Shown piece after piece: positions 50,735 to 62,982 of a stretch of 64,000 nt of DNA. The notes beneath the pieces are model-generated. The model was not told where the DNA came from. It worked only from the letters and a program-made list of their open reading frames with translations, and made no database searches. Origin of the DNA: Rotaria sp. Silwood1 (Eukaryota; Rotifera; Eurotatoria; Philodinida; Philodinidae); contig CAJNOP010000028.1 of the NCBI GenBank assembly GCA_905250075.1, forward strand, positions 1,065,522-1,129,521. Direction: 5' to 3'. A program made the position numbers and the translations under genes. The first letter of the stretch is position 1; the number at the start of each line of letters is the position of its first letter.

Positions 50735-52309
50735 TCAATCAATATTATCCATTTAAAGTTGCATTCGTTTGTCAAAACATCACAAGACATTGGACTCAGT
50801 CATTTGAATATCTTTTTTTTTGTCTTCTCATTATTTCTTATTTATTAGATTAGTACATGTGTATCTTTTTCTTTTATGTATGATGTATCGTAAAAGCAAA
50901 CAAAATGAAAATAGAAATGATAAATAAAAACCATGTATGATAAATAATTCCGTGATTTTATGCGTGCAAAAATTTATCAATATAATAAAAAAAGCCTACA
51001 ATATAAAAGATAGACTTTATTACGAAAGAAAAAGCCTGATTCCAATCAAGAAATTTATGTCAAACGGCATTTTTCTTTCTGTTGATTCATCAGACTTGAT
51101 TAATAATGAAATTCATCTAAAATATTTTTTCTTGATTCAAAATCCTTATCTCGTATATAGGAATACTTTCATTGCATTTTGACAGTTTGACAAGTCATTT
51201 TTCTACAGATTAATTTTCAAAATCGATCATCGAATTCATGTCTTCTGAGATTACTGATTAATATCTGAGTAAAAATTTACTGATTTATTAAAATTTCGTG
51301 TTGTCTAATCTTTCTATTTTGAGAATGGTTCATGTTAAAAAGTATTTGTCCTTAGGATTATCTTTATATGCAAAATAATTTATTGATATTTATTTTTCTT
51401 CTACAAAAAGAATATCTAGCGAGTTCAAAGTTCTCCGAATGACCTAATTTCATTGTAGACTAAAATATAAAAATCGATCTCTGATTAAGTCTAAAGCAAA
51501 AATGAAAGATTTTCAGAAAACCTCGTTGAAATTTCAATTTTCAATAGTGAAGATTTGTATAAAACGTCTTTATTTTTGAAATTTTCATTGTTTACAAAGA
51601 TTCCGAGAATAAATAATGTTTTAATTTGAAAAATTGTGGACTTGTATAGTTAGTATACAGTTGGAACTTGATGAATGTGTCATTTTTCACTCGAAAAATG
51701 AGACGATATTCTGTATAAAGACGAAAATTTGAAATGTTACTAAACAGAATTATAATATTTGCTATTATTGACACTCAATATCCCAATTTTTTTTTATTGT
51801 ATTTGATACAATGTCATTTAGGACTTATATTAAGACTTAATCAGTTAATGAAAATTTTCAAGACAAATATCAATGAAAATAAACATATAAATATCGACAG
51901 TCAAGTCTTTTTTTTTTGTATATTCCTCTAGCAATCATTCGGTTAAATAATTATTTTGGTATAAACGTCAATCATTTATTAAGAAAAATAACAAAATCTA
52001 TTATCGACACATGATAAAGATACATGCAAGTATATCCAAAAGTGTATATCTGTTAAACATCAAATGTTATTTTTCTGTACATAAATGGTAAAAGTGTAAA
52101 TGTTTTATGAACAAGATTGATTGATGATATGTTATCGATCAATTTTAAACAAACTGATAATTAAAGTTATCATAGGTCATATTTTGAACAAGAACGTTCA
52201 GATTTATCGTAGCTAATAGATAAGTACTTATTTTTCTAAGTAAACTATATGTTTATTTAGTAATTATGATTCTCATCATTAGGATATTTTCTAACGATGA
52301 AACATTTCT
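50735..52309. other. Intergenic region
   Basis: The first 200 bp are the likely 3' UTR of the cysteine-rich gene. The rest is AT-rich with no gene seen. Confidence 0.4.
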
Positions 52310-53000
52310 AGATGTTCGTCCGACTTTGAATTTGGGACTTCATATATCTTGTAGGTCTTAATAAACCATATCTATCAAAAAACATAGAATTCACCATCAT
52401 ACATTGTTTCTGAAAAGATCGAATGTTGTTTGTGAATTTTGACCTGAAACTTTATCAACATAAGTACGACACACAGACTAGTATGTATAAAAAATTCAGA
52501 GCTTTCTGACTAATGAGAGAATCTATTCGGATGCTCGCTTCCAATTTCAACGATTTTTTCCCCGTATACATACTTCATAGTATTCTAGAATTTTTCATGG
52601 AAGCTAATCTAGTTGAGTTCTTTATACGCATAAAATTTTAGATAAAAATTCGATAGCTTAGTCAAATTTCAGTTGGAAATCAAATGCTTTTAGGGTTTTG
52701 GTGAAAACACTACGTAGTATCCCTATAGACAAAAATATCATTAAAATCGAAAGGAAGGCAATTGAAGAGATCTCCTCGTTAGTTAGAAAATTTTGAATTT
52801 TTGTATGCAAACTAGTGTAAGTAATGTCTTTCTGTGAGCAAATTTTCAGGTCGAAATTCACTAAAAACGTTCGATCTTCTCAGAAACAAGCCATAGAGGC
52901 GAACACTTACTATGATAGATATAGTTCACTAGGGGATGTACAAGATACATTAAGTCCCAGCTCAAAATCGAATAGATACCTGCGAATACTTTCCCGTGAA
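52310..53000. mobile_element. Palindromic foldback element, related to the one at 15.75-17.03 kb
   Basis: An about 690-bp inverted repeat centred near 52655. The left block TTTCTGAAAAGATCGAATG (about 52407-52425) pairs with the complement of TTTCTGAGAAGATCGAACG (about 52869-52887). The left TGGGACTTCATATATCTTGT (52332) pairs with the complement of TGGGACTTAATGTATCTTGT (52942-52961). Pairing continues towards the centre with more mismatches. The core (GAAGCTAATCTAGTTGAGTT, then TAGCTTAGTCAAAT) resembles the core arm of the 1.28-kb element (GGCAAGTCTAGTTGATTTC, then TATCCTAGTCAAAT), so both are probably one family. The short frame at 52824-53039 is element sequence, not a gene. Confidence 0.7.
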
Positions 53001-54391
53001 TCGAATTGTTTATCTCTTTCTCAACTGTTATCATTCTAAAATAAATACGAAACATAAAATTAATCATCTTAACTTCTAAGAGATATGTAATATTATGTCG
53101 TCATATACTAAAACTATTATTCATTTTTGTTCCATAGTTAGATGATGATTCAATGATTTTTTTTTTATAGTTGTAAATGAAGTTTAATACAATGAGACGA
53201 TTTTCAATATGAGATCATAGAAAAAACAAGGTTTATTACATGTATATCGAATCAGATAAATCATACCAGGCAAAACGTATCAATTACGTTACACATCAAA
53301 ACATTTTATAGAATATTAGTGAAATTGAGATAGTCATTCTATTTAAATAGAACATCTACAATAAGTTTTGTTTTCCTTCGCAACTATGTTCTGTTATAAG
53401 TCTATGTAGTTAATGTCTTTTCTCTATTTGAGATCTAATTTTAACAGTTGCCATCAGCCGTCTATCAGAGTATATTGCCATTTTAATATCATTATTATTG
53501 TTTGCGTCAACGAAAATAAAAAACAGAACTAATCAAATAATGACTTATTGTGAAGACGTTAGACATTGATTATGTTTTGACATTGAATGAATAATTCAAT
53601 GTATATTAGTTTTTCTTTTGTGTTACATGCACATAAACTGATTCATGTAAAAACTTGACTTTATAGTTAAAACAGATTTTACAACAATATTATATAGCTA
53701 CTGTTGAACATGCTTGATTGTATTTAATCATTAGAATAATAGAATTTTATGATTCTATCAAAAGAAAATATTCTTGGTGATATCCAAAGGATAATGTCAT
53801 TAAGTTCTTTTTTTTAATGTTTTATTACTTGTTTTGAAACATGTATGCATAAATTTTAATAATGTGTTGTATTCGGATATAACTAAAAGAAATCGACAAT
53901 GCTTCTTTTTTTTTGTGAACGAAGATGTTGAAAAAAAAGATATTTCAATAGATGTACATCTATCTTAATAATTACGTAGTATTGATGCAATCTCGACAGT
54001 TAAGTATGAAAAAAAAGTGCATCATAGAAAACAAAGTCATAATGAATACTTATTATGCAACTTGTAAACGACCGTTAATGCACAAATAGGCGTAAGATAA
54101 TAAACTAATTATGATAAATCTACTCTTATCTTCTGTTTCAGCCAAGAAAATAATAACTGCAATTAAGCGTAAGCAGTCAATTATTAGGAGATCTGAATAT
54201 ATGTTTGCTTTTGCTTTTGCTTTTTTTTTTTTTACAAAGTAAATAAATTCTATTATTTCAATTGCTATATTTCAAAACTTTCGATTATTTCTTTTTCTGT
54301 AATATTAAATTAAGTTATTTATATGCTGTAATAGATTAAATATTTATTTATTTTCGAGAAAAGAAAAACACGTACAATAAAAATTGCATGC
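53001..54391. other. Intergenic, 3' flank of the peptide gene
   Basis: AT-rich, with no coding frame or clear repeat found. Confidence 0.4.
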
Positions 54392-54728
54392 TTAACCCAT
54401 AAATTCTCGTGGATCACCTTTAGTAATAGCTTTGCTTCGCCGTTCGAATGGCATTGCTTCATCATATTTTTCACTATCACGAATATCTTCAGCAATCAGA
54501 TTACGCAAATATCGTTCGAGAGAACTTGACCGATAAGCACGATCTACGTAATAATTATTTAGAACATATAAATCTTCGTTTGGATCATTGTGAAATGGTT
54601 GCTCAATATATCTCGAACTAGATTAGTTTAAACAAATGAAAAACACAAAGAATATTTAGATGACACTAGACTTACTTAATTAAAACACCGAATGCTAAAA
54701 GATACAAACAGTAGTGATAAACGAACAT
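54392..54728 (-). CDS. Candidate neuropeptide / peptide-hormone precursor
   Basis: Two exons, 54728-54676 and 54617-54392, with a 58-bp intron, give 92 residues. Residues 1-17 (MFVYHYCLYLLAFGVLI) form a typical signal peptide. There follows a polar Tyr- and acid-rich region, a helix-prone stretch (SSSLERYLRNLIAEDIRDSE), then MPFERR and the final 14 residues SKAITKGDPREFMG before the stop. Arg-Arg is a standard prohormone convertase site, and a C-terminal Gly is the usual amide donor, so the predicted product is the 13-mer SKAITKGDPREFM-amide. A monobasic cut after Lys would give GDPREFM-amide. No known peptide family is recognised. It has no cysteines after the leader. A TATA-like box lies about 70 bp upstream. 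It could be an unrelated small secreted protein. Confidence 0.62.
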
Positions 54729-54792
54729 GATGCTAATTGTTAGTATGGATGAATGTCTGGATCTCTGTCTGTAAAATGGAGAAAGCTTGTCT

Positions 54793-54803
54793 TTTTATTT
54801 ATA
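54793..54803 (-). promoter_or_regulatory. TATA-like box upstream of the peptide gene
   Basis: On the minus strand the sequence is TATAAATAAAA, about 65-75 bp before the ATG at 54728. Position is plausible, but the AT-rich background makes chance occurrence common. Confidence 0.3.
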
Positions 54804-56439
54804 TCCGTGTTGATGTAGGCGTAATGAGGGGACGTCAATTGTCAATATCGTAGTGACAAGATATGCTAATGGTAGAAAATGATGTCGACATCAAGATGGT
54901 ATTAACTGAAAGCAGGTATATGCTTGATTGAGCCGAAAAATATGTATGATTGTAACATATTGCGTTGTATTGTTATATTATTGTACTCCAATATAAAGCT
55001 AATGTTTATTCTGATATATTCCATTGATTTCTAGGCGATGGATTGTCTTATTTTATCATATAAGAAGCATTAGCATGCTTTTTTTTAGTCCTGTATACTT
55101 CAACAAATAGCCATATGTTGTCTTTCTATGGTAGTTGCTTATATTCTATTCTAAGATATTGAGATGAATATACATATATGTGGTCATTCTTTAAAACATA
55201 TCATTTTCTTGTCGGGAACGAAACGATGAATTCATGTGTGCATGAAATTCATGGATTTATTCATCGTAAATATTTGTGTCATGTTATATTAATTGCTGAG
55301 TAGAATTCTAATATTCTTTTTTTGGCCTACGTATTATTCTATTCATAAGTGATGATATTGTGCAATGACATCGAGCATTATCATTAATCTTCCAAGTAGA
55401 AGAGATAGTGATAAAAATAATGACTAGATAAATCAAATGTATTATTTCGATAGAGAATAACAATGATTTGTTTCTCCTGAAAGAATATTTTTCTGTTCAT
55501 CATCGGATAAAATTCAAGTTTTTTACAAGAATGAAAATCTCTCATATTAAGCCATATAGAGGACATTTATTACTATCCTAATAAGAGTAGGCGTTTCCTA
55601 TCCTCGAGTAAAAAATTTTTGCGCAGTTTTGAAATAAATTGTACAGGAAGCGAAATATATATATATATATTGCCATTCATTACACATTTTTGTATTGTGA
55701 CAGTTGCGAGGCGTTATACTAATCGACTGATGCGCATTTATGATTAGGTTGTATCATTCATATAGGTCAAAGATAATATTACAAAATTGAAGTACTAAAA
55801 TAAGATATTTGAGTATTAGCAAGAAATGAAATAACAAGTGATTAACAATATCATAATATAAATCCATGAAATAATACGAAAGATAAAATCATAATAGAAG
55901 ATTATTCAATTTCTTTCATTGCGTTCATAGTTTTTATACTCTACGAATAAATGACTATTTTTTGTGTGCAAAGATATATTTTCTATTGAAAAATTTACTC
56001 ATAAAAGACTTGACTGCACTTCAACAGTCTTCAAAACATTTTATTTAAATATATCGCTTTGTAGAGAATTATTTTCTATATCTTCTCATAAAGTAGATCA
56101 AATCTCGAACAAATTCAATTACAGATTTTTTTCCGATATAAAATTGTTTAGTCCTTTCAAGAGTTCATTTATAGCTCAAAATTCGCAGAAAAATTCTAAT
56201 TTCAATATCCTACCTATGCATTCAAATACACGAAAAATAATCAATAATTTTTGTCTAGAAACTTTCTGTCGTACTCCTTATTTAATTATCATTCAAGTTT
56301 TTACAGTCTACTTGCTTCAAACTTTAAATTATTTCTTGACTTAAATGAAGTATATAAGTTTGGTATTTTAGTTCATACGGAGTTGTACTAATAATCTTTT
56401 ATGTTTCAACTAAGATTTGTTTTTTTTACTACCTCTTAC
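54804..56439. other. Intergenic region
   Basis: No supported gene. The frame at 55964-56344 was examined and rejected. An (AT)n run lies at about 55656-55669. Confidence 0.4.
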
Positions 56440-57190
56440 CGAAATCGTTTCAATACAGAAATAAAAATATATAATATAATCAAAATAGAATAATAACATG
56501 CACATAATCTATGTTCCCAGAGAATGTCATGTAACATAATGTTGTAGTTATAGCCGAATCGAGTTCTATGATCGAATCTCCATAAATGCTTACATTATAT
56601 GACATTGAGAAAACAAAAATATAAGGATATAATGCAGAATCCGTTGCATACATCTTGTATAAGTACCATTACTGTTAATTATTGTTTTTTTTTCATGTCA
56701 AACAAGACATGCTACCCTAAATGATATTGATTTTACATTAAAATAAGCTAAAACTCCAAACAAAACTGTAATAAATACAGGAAGGATACTCAATAATGTA
56801 AACAGATGAAAATAACAATATTATTATCAAGAGATTGCACTTATAATTTTATGAATCGTTCAAATTTTTTTTTGAAACTGTTATTTTATTTTGATACCAC
56901 GAAATTTTTATTAACGAGGAGTAAATGATACGTGTAGCTAAATATTGATCAATAATTGCTAGATACATACAAGTATTAGACAGAAATGAACGTACTTTGA
57001 AAAAGAATATTGAGTTTGTAATACGCTAGAGAAGTAATTATCCAATCAATATTCAATGCCAAACTTAAAAGGTACTGAAACAATAAGCCAAAGAACGGTC
57101 GACCTATACTGATAAATGGCATGAAAATCAAGTCGAATGCACGTGAAATCCATCGAAATACTAGAAAATTGAGAAAAATACAAACCTTAA
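56440..57190 (-). pseudogene. Rhodopsin-like GPCR pseudogene
   Basis: Minus-strand fragments follow the same order as the intact GPCR at 61.9 kb, but in shifting frames with stops. A TM2-loop piece (LLSLALNIDWIITSLAYYKLN) comes first. Then a TM3 end (CMYLAIIDQYLATR) corresponds to CMCIATIDQFLVTW. A TM5 piece (LSILPVFITVLFGVLAYFNV) corresponds to SSLPVFVTALFGSLAYRNV, and a TM6 piece (LIQDVCNGFCII) to VLVQVVFNFCVI. No continuous reading frame survives. It is a sister copy in opposite orientation, about 5 kb from the intact gene. Confidence 0.72.
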
Positions 57191-58123
57191 GAATATTACC
57201 TCAAAGATTAAATGTTAAAATAATTGGACCCTTAATAAATATTTGCTTGGTGTATTAAGATAAGGAAATGCATATAGAATCGATATTATCATTTCTGTTT
57301 TATAACTTCAGTTTGAGTGTACTTAGTATTTTTATCAGAGAGAGCCTGTTATTCTCGAACATGATTATGAAATATTTTCTTAAGAGTGTTATTTACAAGG
57401 GAGAAAATTATATGCATTTTGATAGAATTTTTATACAATGAAAACATACACGTTGAAATAATTGCAATTTAATTATTATCAAGACATTAGAATTTGATCT
57501 GTTACTTACATAAGTAGAAATTTTTAAATTCTTAATAATTATTATCAATCAATACTAGAAACAAAACATGCACAAATTTGCTTGTGTATTTGGATTTGAA
57601 TGTACATGTTCAAAGTTTATTTGTTGAGAAGAAATGAAAATTACTATTTATCTAAAAAGCATTTTAAAACTTCTTTCTTATTCATATTTTCTCAACAAGG
57701 TTTTCATTGTGACATTTATACTGATTAAAATTTGGAAAAATAAAATAAAAAACAACATTTAATGTTTTGTTTTAAAATGTGAAAAAGTCATAGATGTATA
57801 ATTACATTAAACATCAATAGTATGTTAATTCTTATCTGGTACTCAAATCATAGAAAATAAGACTAGAAATTGAAAGCACCCTAGGTGGATTGCTTCAATA
57901 GTTCTTTAGATGTATATGATGACGCGGGTGAGAGGCAAATATGGGGATGATTCGGGTTTTTCAAAATTTAAACCGAACCAAAAACCGAGAGAAATTCGAG
58001 GAATGTTAAACTGAACCGAATCGCACCGAAAAAGAAATTTGTTTTAAGCTCATCAAAGGGGTGCATGTGATTATCGATGAGTGTAAGTGGGTTTGAACGT
58101 GGATGTTGTTATGTTCGAAGAGA
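57191..58123. other. Intergenic, with a short fragment of CCGAAC-type repeat
   Basis: Mostly AT-rich. At about 57940-58035 a GGGATGATTCGG start and repeated AACCGAA units suggest a broken relative of the adjacent hAT-type MITE. Confidence 0.4.
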
Positions 58124-58976
58124 TAGGGATGCACGGTTCCGGTTTTTACCGGTTTCAAAGAACCGGAACCGGTGGAACCGATAAGAACCGATTGGAACCG
58201 AGACCGGAATCAGTCAGAACTACGGATGTAACGGTGATGATAACCGCAGGTACAATTATTGGTTCAAATTGGTTGTCAAGAAAAACAGCATTTTTTAAGA
58301 AAATAATGATATTTTATAAAGGTTGACGAAAGTAAATTGAGGTCGAAGAATCCGAATCTGAAATCAAATCCTTGAGATTTTCAATTTTCTCTTCCATAGA
58401 CTAAACAGCTCCTTGAAAGTCGTCTTTTTTTTCTGGAAAAATTTATCCTTGAAAAATATTCTATATGAAAAACTAAAACTCAAAATTGTCAAAAGCCGAC
58501 TTCAGATTCGGATTCTCCGACCTCGATTTACTTTCGTCAACCTTTATAAGATATCGATATTTTTCTGAAAAAAAATTTCTTTTCACGAAAAAATTCATTT
58601 CGAAATTTTGAAAAACAGACTTCAGATTCGAATTCTCCGACCTTGATTTACTTTCGTCAACCTTTATAAAATATCATTATTTTCTTAAAAAATGCTGTTT
58701 TTCTTGACAACTGATTTGAACCAATAACTGTACCTGCGGTTATCATCATCGTTACATCCCTAGTTCTGACCGATTTCGGTCTCGGTTCCAATCGGTTCTG
58801 ACCGGTTCCAGTTGGTTCCGGTTTCGGTACCGACCGGTTCCTGTCGGTTGCGGTTTCGGTTCTTATCGGTTCCAACCGGTTCCGGTTTCGCTTCCAATCG
58901 GTTCCAATCGGTACCACCGGCTTCGGTTCCAGAACCGGAACCGGTATCGGTTAAAACCGGAACCGGTGCATCCCTA
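58124..58976. mobile_element. hAT-type MITE with perfect 8-bp target-site duplication
   Basis: 853 bp. The termini are TAGGGATGCAC and its complement GTGCATCCCTA. Both sides are flanked by the same 8 bp, CGAAGAGA (58116-58123 and 58977-58984), the duplication size of the hAT superfamily. Subterminal zones carry many CCGGTT/AACCGG units, longer on the right (about 58765-58970) than on the left. Inner arms (about 58225-58360 and 58630-58765) are nearly identical inverted copies containing AAAACAGCATTTTTTAAGAA and AAAGGTTGACGAAAGTAAAT. A partial third copy of this inner sequence lies at about 58490-58560. No transposase. Frames in it are repeat translations. High arm identity suggests a fairly recent insertion. 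Confidence 0.88.
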
Positions 58977-61930
58977 CGAAGAGAGGACATACACTCACCA
59001 TATATGCACACCAGTAACCCTGTTTTCTTCAATTATGAATACTTTGTTTTGTGACTAAAACATTTCTGAATTTCTAGTAGAAAGCGCAAATATGAATAGG
59101 CCGTTTAATTAATAAACAACAGAATTTTACTAAATATGTTCTTATTTTAGAAAGATCTCTTGATGGGTGACCCGTGAGAATGTGCACTGCGCTAATTAGG
59201 TCCTATGTTCATTTTTATCTGAAACCATAGAATTCAATACTTTTGACAATCTTTAATATTAATTGACGAATCAGACCTTATCATAGGAAAAGCAAAGAGA
59301 ATTATTTTTAGTATGTAAAGTGACAGAAAAATATTAATATGAAGTATGATTATATCCTTTTAAACTTAGAATGTTGCTCATTTATCACGTCGTGTTGATT
59401 ATTTGCTGATAGACTTATAACAATAACTGAAATCGAATTCGAATGGAGATTTGTTTGTTTTCTTCAATCTTAGATGTGTCGGTGATAATATCTATAAGTA
59501 CGATATAATGGTTGAATCCAAAGTTAATGGCTTTGTGAAAAACAATGTTAAGTTGAGAAATGAAAAGCAAATATCAAATTTGTGATGTAAATTGCATGAT
59601 AGCTTAAAATCGCTGTTTTATTACCTTGAAGGTAGAACAATCATACAAACTGATACACTGACTTATGATAAACGCTGTTTGAAGACTATCAAATGTGAGA
59701 AGGTGCCGCACACTAAGCACATTTGATAATGTACACGATATTGATAATAATTGGAGACATGTTTCACATGACCATTGATGTGTTGTGAAAAATAACTGTT
59801 GATCAACGACAATAAAGTTTACAAAAAAGGAAGATCGATGATTGAATGTTAGGTAATACATAATGCATTTGTATATGTATAGATTTATTGAAGAGAAAAA
59901 TTATCTATTTTATGCAATAAAGTGAAAATATAAGTTTACTGTAAAGTTTTTTCATTTCAATTCCAGATAGTATACACTTTGCAAATGTCCGTTTACAATT
60001 TGGATGAGAAGACGTAGTTCTTAAACTATGAAAAATAATTTGACTAATTGAAAAATGCGACAAATAAAGATATAATTAAAAGATTAATCATAATTTTATG
60101 CAGCATAATAAAATATTCCAATCAACTATGATATTTTCATCATGTATTAAAAGTGCAATACATAGAAAAATATCTTTTTATTTTCAATATCAAAAATAAA
60201 ACTATATTTTCAAAAAACTAAATCTACCAGTTAGAATCGATAAGGTGATGTTAGATGTTAAACATTTGCTTCATCTGACGTTTCAATTGAAAATAGAGCA
60301 CAAATCAAGAAGCCGACTTAGTTTATCTTTCAATATAAAAAGAAATAGAACAGCAGGAAAAAAATGACGGATCTAACGAGCACATCAGAATGCGCATATG
60401 TTACAAAATTTAACATTGCATAGGTAACCAAATTTTATATAGAGTAAATTATATAGCACAAAAGTCAATAGTATATCAGAGACTTGTTTAGTAGCTATGA
60501 ACAAAGACCAAAGAAATTAAATGAAACTTATAAATGTGAAAAAATATACAATTCTATAATATCAATGATGAATCAGTTTTTAGCAAGAATAGTAAAATAT
60601 CAAAATTTTTCGTCTATCTTTATTTTCTTTATTTACTAATAAAAAAACTATAATATGTTTAAAATCACACAAGTTCAACTTCTATAAAGACAATTTCTTG
60701 ACAGATCAAATCCCTGGCAAAGCCATGATTTCATAGAAGGTCTGCTGATTGAGAGTAACCAGTTAAAGAACTAAATTTATAACTAGTGCAAGTAATCAAT
60801 GAATTTCCTCTTGACCTGAAATATCGGCTCTCTAACACAAACCATCAACAGTTCACTCATCCACACTCACTTTCTTTATGATGAATATATCTACTTGATA
60901 TTCATCTGTAGTAAAAATTTCAAGTTAAATGGACGTATTTATAGCGAGATATGAATGTCACAAAAAAAAGACACAAAAAATGTAATTTTTCGTCTATAGT
61001 GTTCTCAGAAATATTTTTCCAAACGGCTTGCGTGAAAACTCGTAAAACATTTCTCTCTACAGCATATTTGAATTGAGCAAAACCTGAAGACCTCGATAAA
61101 ACAGCTGCTGTCTGAGTCGGTAATGACTTATGTGAACCAAGTGAAACACCATTGGACTCGCTTAGCTATTTTGCACATATTAAGCTAACGTGCAACGAGT
61201 AGAACCATTAGGAACTAAAGAATTAACATTGTTATTGTTCTGAGTTTAAATCCATGACATAGCATAAAGCGATGTATTCAGTTTTCACATAAATGACAAA
61301 CAACGTTGCAAACTCTTTGTAATCGATAAAAAAATCTTATCAATAGTGGTCTGCCCGTAGATCCATTGCATTCTCTGTATCTTCACCAGAACCCGAGTTA
61401 CCGAGAATCTGTTTTTTCCCTTGGCTTATTTTCTGTCTGCATATCGCCTAATTTTGTAGTGCATTAGGACTTATTAAACAACGTGTAGATTTCTATCAAA
61501 ACACGATTGAATATTCTAACTAATATTACAAATAATTATGGGTAAAAATAATTATGTCATTCGTGTATAAAAGTAATTTACAATGTATCGTGACTTTCAG
61601 CATAATAATTTAATTGTAATTTAGTTTGATTAAACGATGTAAAACTTCTATGAGTTATATCATTGCCGTGGTAGATGATTCTCTCATGTTTCTAATTACA
61701 TGATGCGCATGACTAAATAGAATTTTGTTTCTTACTAATGACATAATACAAAACGCAGCATATAATATTGGTTATTACAGGAAACTACTCATTTATACTC
61801 ATTAATGATAGATAATTACACATTCTCAGTAAGATAAACTTCTAGTCAATATATAAGAAGAGAAATAACTAGTTTGCTGACAGACGAGAATAACTTTCCA
61901 AAGTTTCACACACTGTAGGTGCACATACTA
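58977..61930. other. Intergenic region upstream of the GPCR gene
   Basis: About 3 kb, AT-rich, without a supported gene. The 85-codon minus frame at 59604-59861 has no family features. Confidence 0.4.
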
Positions 61931-62982
61931 ATGCCGTCGAATGAACTTCTAAATATTGTTGCAGCATATGTCTCAATTTATTTTGGCCTGGTTATTCTTG
62001 TCGGTGGTTTAATTGGCAATTTGCTCAATATTCTTGTTTTTCTTAGTCTTAAAACTTTTCGAGAAAATTCATGTGCATTCTATTTAACAACTATGTCATT
62101 ACTCAATATAGGCCAATTATTATCAGGTGTACTTCCAGGTATTGTGAATGTTTGGTTTGCTATTAACTGGTCCGATGCTTCATTTATCTATTGCAAATTT
62201 CGAGCATACTGTTTTCAAATATGTTCATTAACTTCTTTTACATGTATGTGTATAGCAACAATCGATCAATTCTTGGTCACATGGGCAAATCCTCGTTGGC
62301 AACGATATTGTAATATTCAATTTGCTTATCGTTTTTTTATAATATCTTTTCTTATTTGGATTCTTCATGGAATTCCAACATTAGTTTATCAAACTCATAT
62401 TACATCAATATTAACTGGTACAAAGAGTTGTGTAATAATCAATAGTATATTTGAAAAATATTATAACTATGGATTTGTTCTAGTTTTAACTAGTAGTCTA
62501 CCTGTCTTTGTGACGGCTTTATTTGGTTCATTAGCTTATCGTAATGTAAGGCTATTAGCTTATCGTACAGTACCTCTTGTTCAACGAGCATTAGATAAAC
62601 AATTAACACTAATTGTTCTCGTCCAAGTTGTTTTCAATTTTTGTGTTATCGTACCATATATTATCACATATATGTTTAATTTTATCGTAACTTTGAATAG
62701 CAACACTATTGAATACGCAGTATTCCAATTAGCTAGAAATATATCAATTAATTTCTTTTATTTGTATTTTGCAGTAAGTATAAAAAATCGAATGCAAATG
62801 TTATCGTAACATTGGCTTTCTTTTTTGTTTACTTTTTCATTTTGATTTAGAGCCCATTTTATATATATATATGTGTATCTTCAAGATTTCGTAGGCAATT
62901 AAGTCATGTGCTCTGTGGAATCTATATGAGACAACGACAACAAATGACAACGGCCACAAATCAAATAACACCAGCGAATTGA
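61931..62982 (+). CDS. Rhodopsin-like (class A) GPCR, orphan, peptide-receptor type
   Basis: Two exons, 61931-62773 and 62851-62982, give 324 residues. Seven hydrophobic helices can be placed. TM1 has GNLLNILVF (the 1.50 Asn in GNxxN). The TM3 Cys is in FIYCKFRAY, with a partner Cys in ECL2 (TKSCVII). TM3 ends in IDQFL where DRY is usual, TM5 has SSLPVFVTALFGSLAY, TM6 is preceded by the basic KQLTLIVLVQ segment, and TM7 ends SPFYIYICVSSRFRRQL in place of NPxxY. The tail is short and Gln/Thr-rich. The degenerate DRY and NPxxY are typical of expanded orphan receptors in rotifers, some FMRFamide-receptor-like. Ligand unknown. The frame is open upstream to 61919, but the first ATG is at 61931, after a possible splice acceptor. 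AATAAA at about 63037. Confidence 0.88.

Noticed and set aside
52658-53067. Overlapping frames on both strands
   Set aside because: They lie in the arms of a palindromic element, so mirror frames are expected by chance.
55964-56344. 126-codon plus frame
   Set aside because: It starts with TTG, is AT-rich and has no recognisable domain. The real signal nearby is the minus-strand GPCR pseudogene, which does not support this frame.
58087-59054. Several frames rich in Thr, Gly, Arg and Pro
   Set aside because: They are translations of the CCGGTT arrays of the hAT MITE, not genes.
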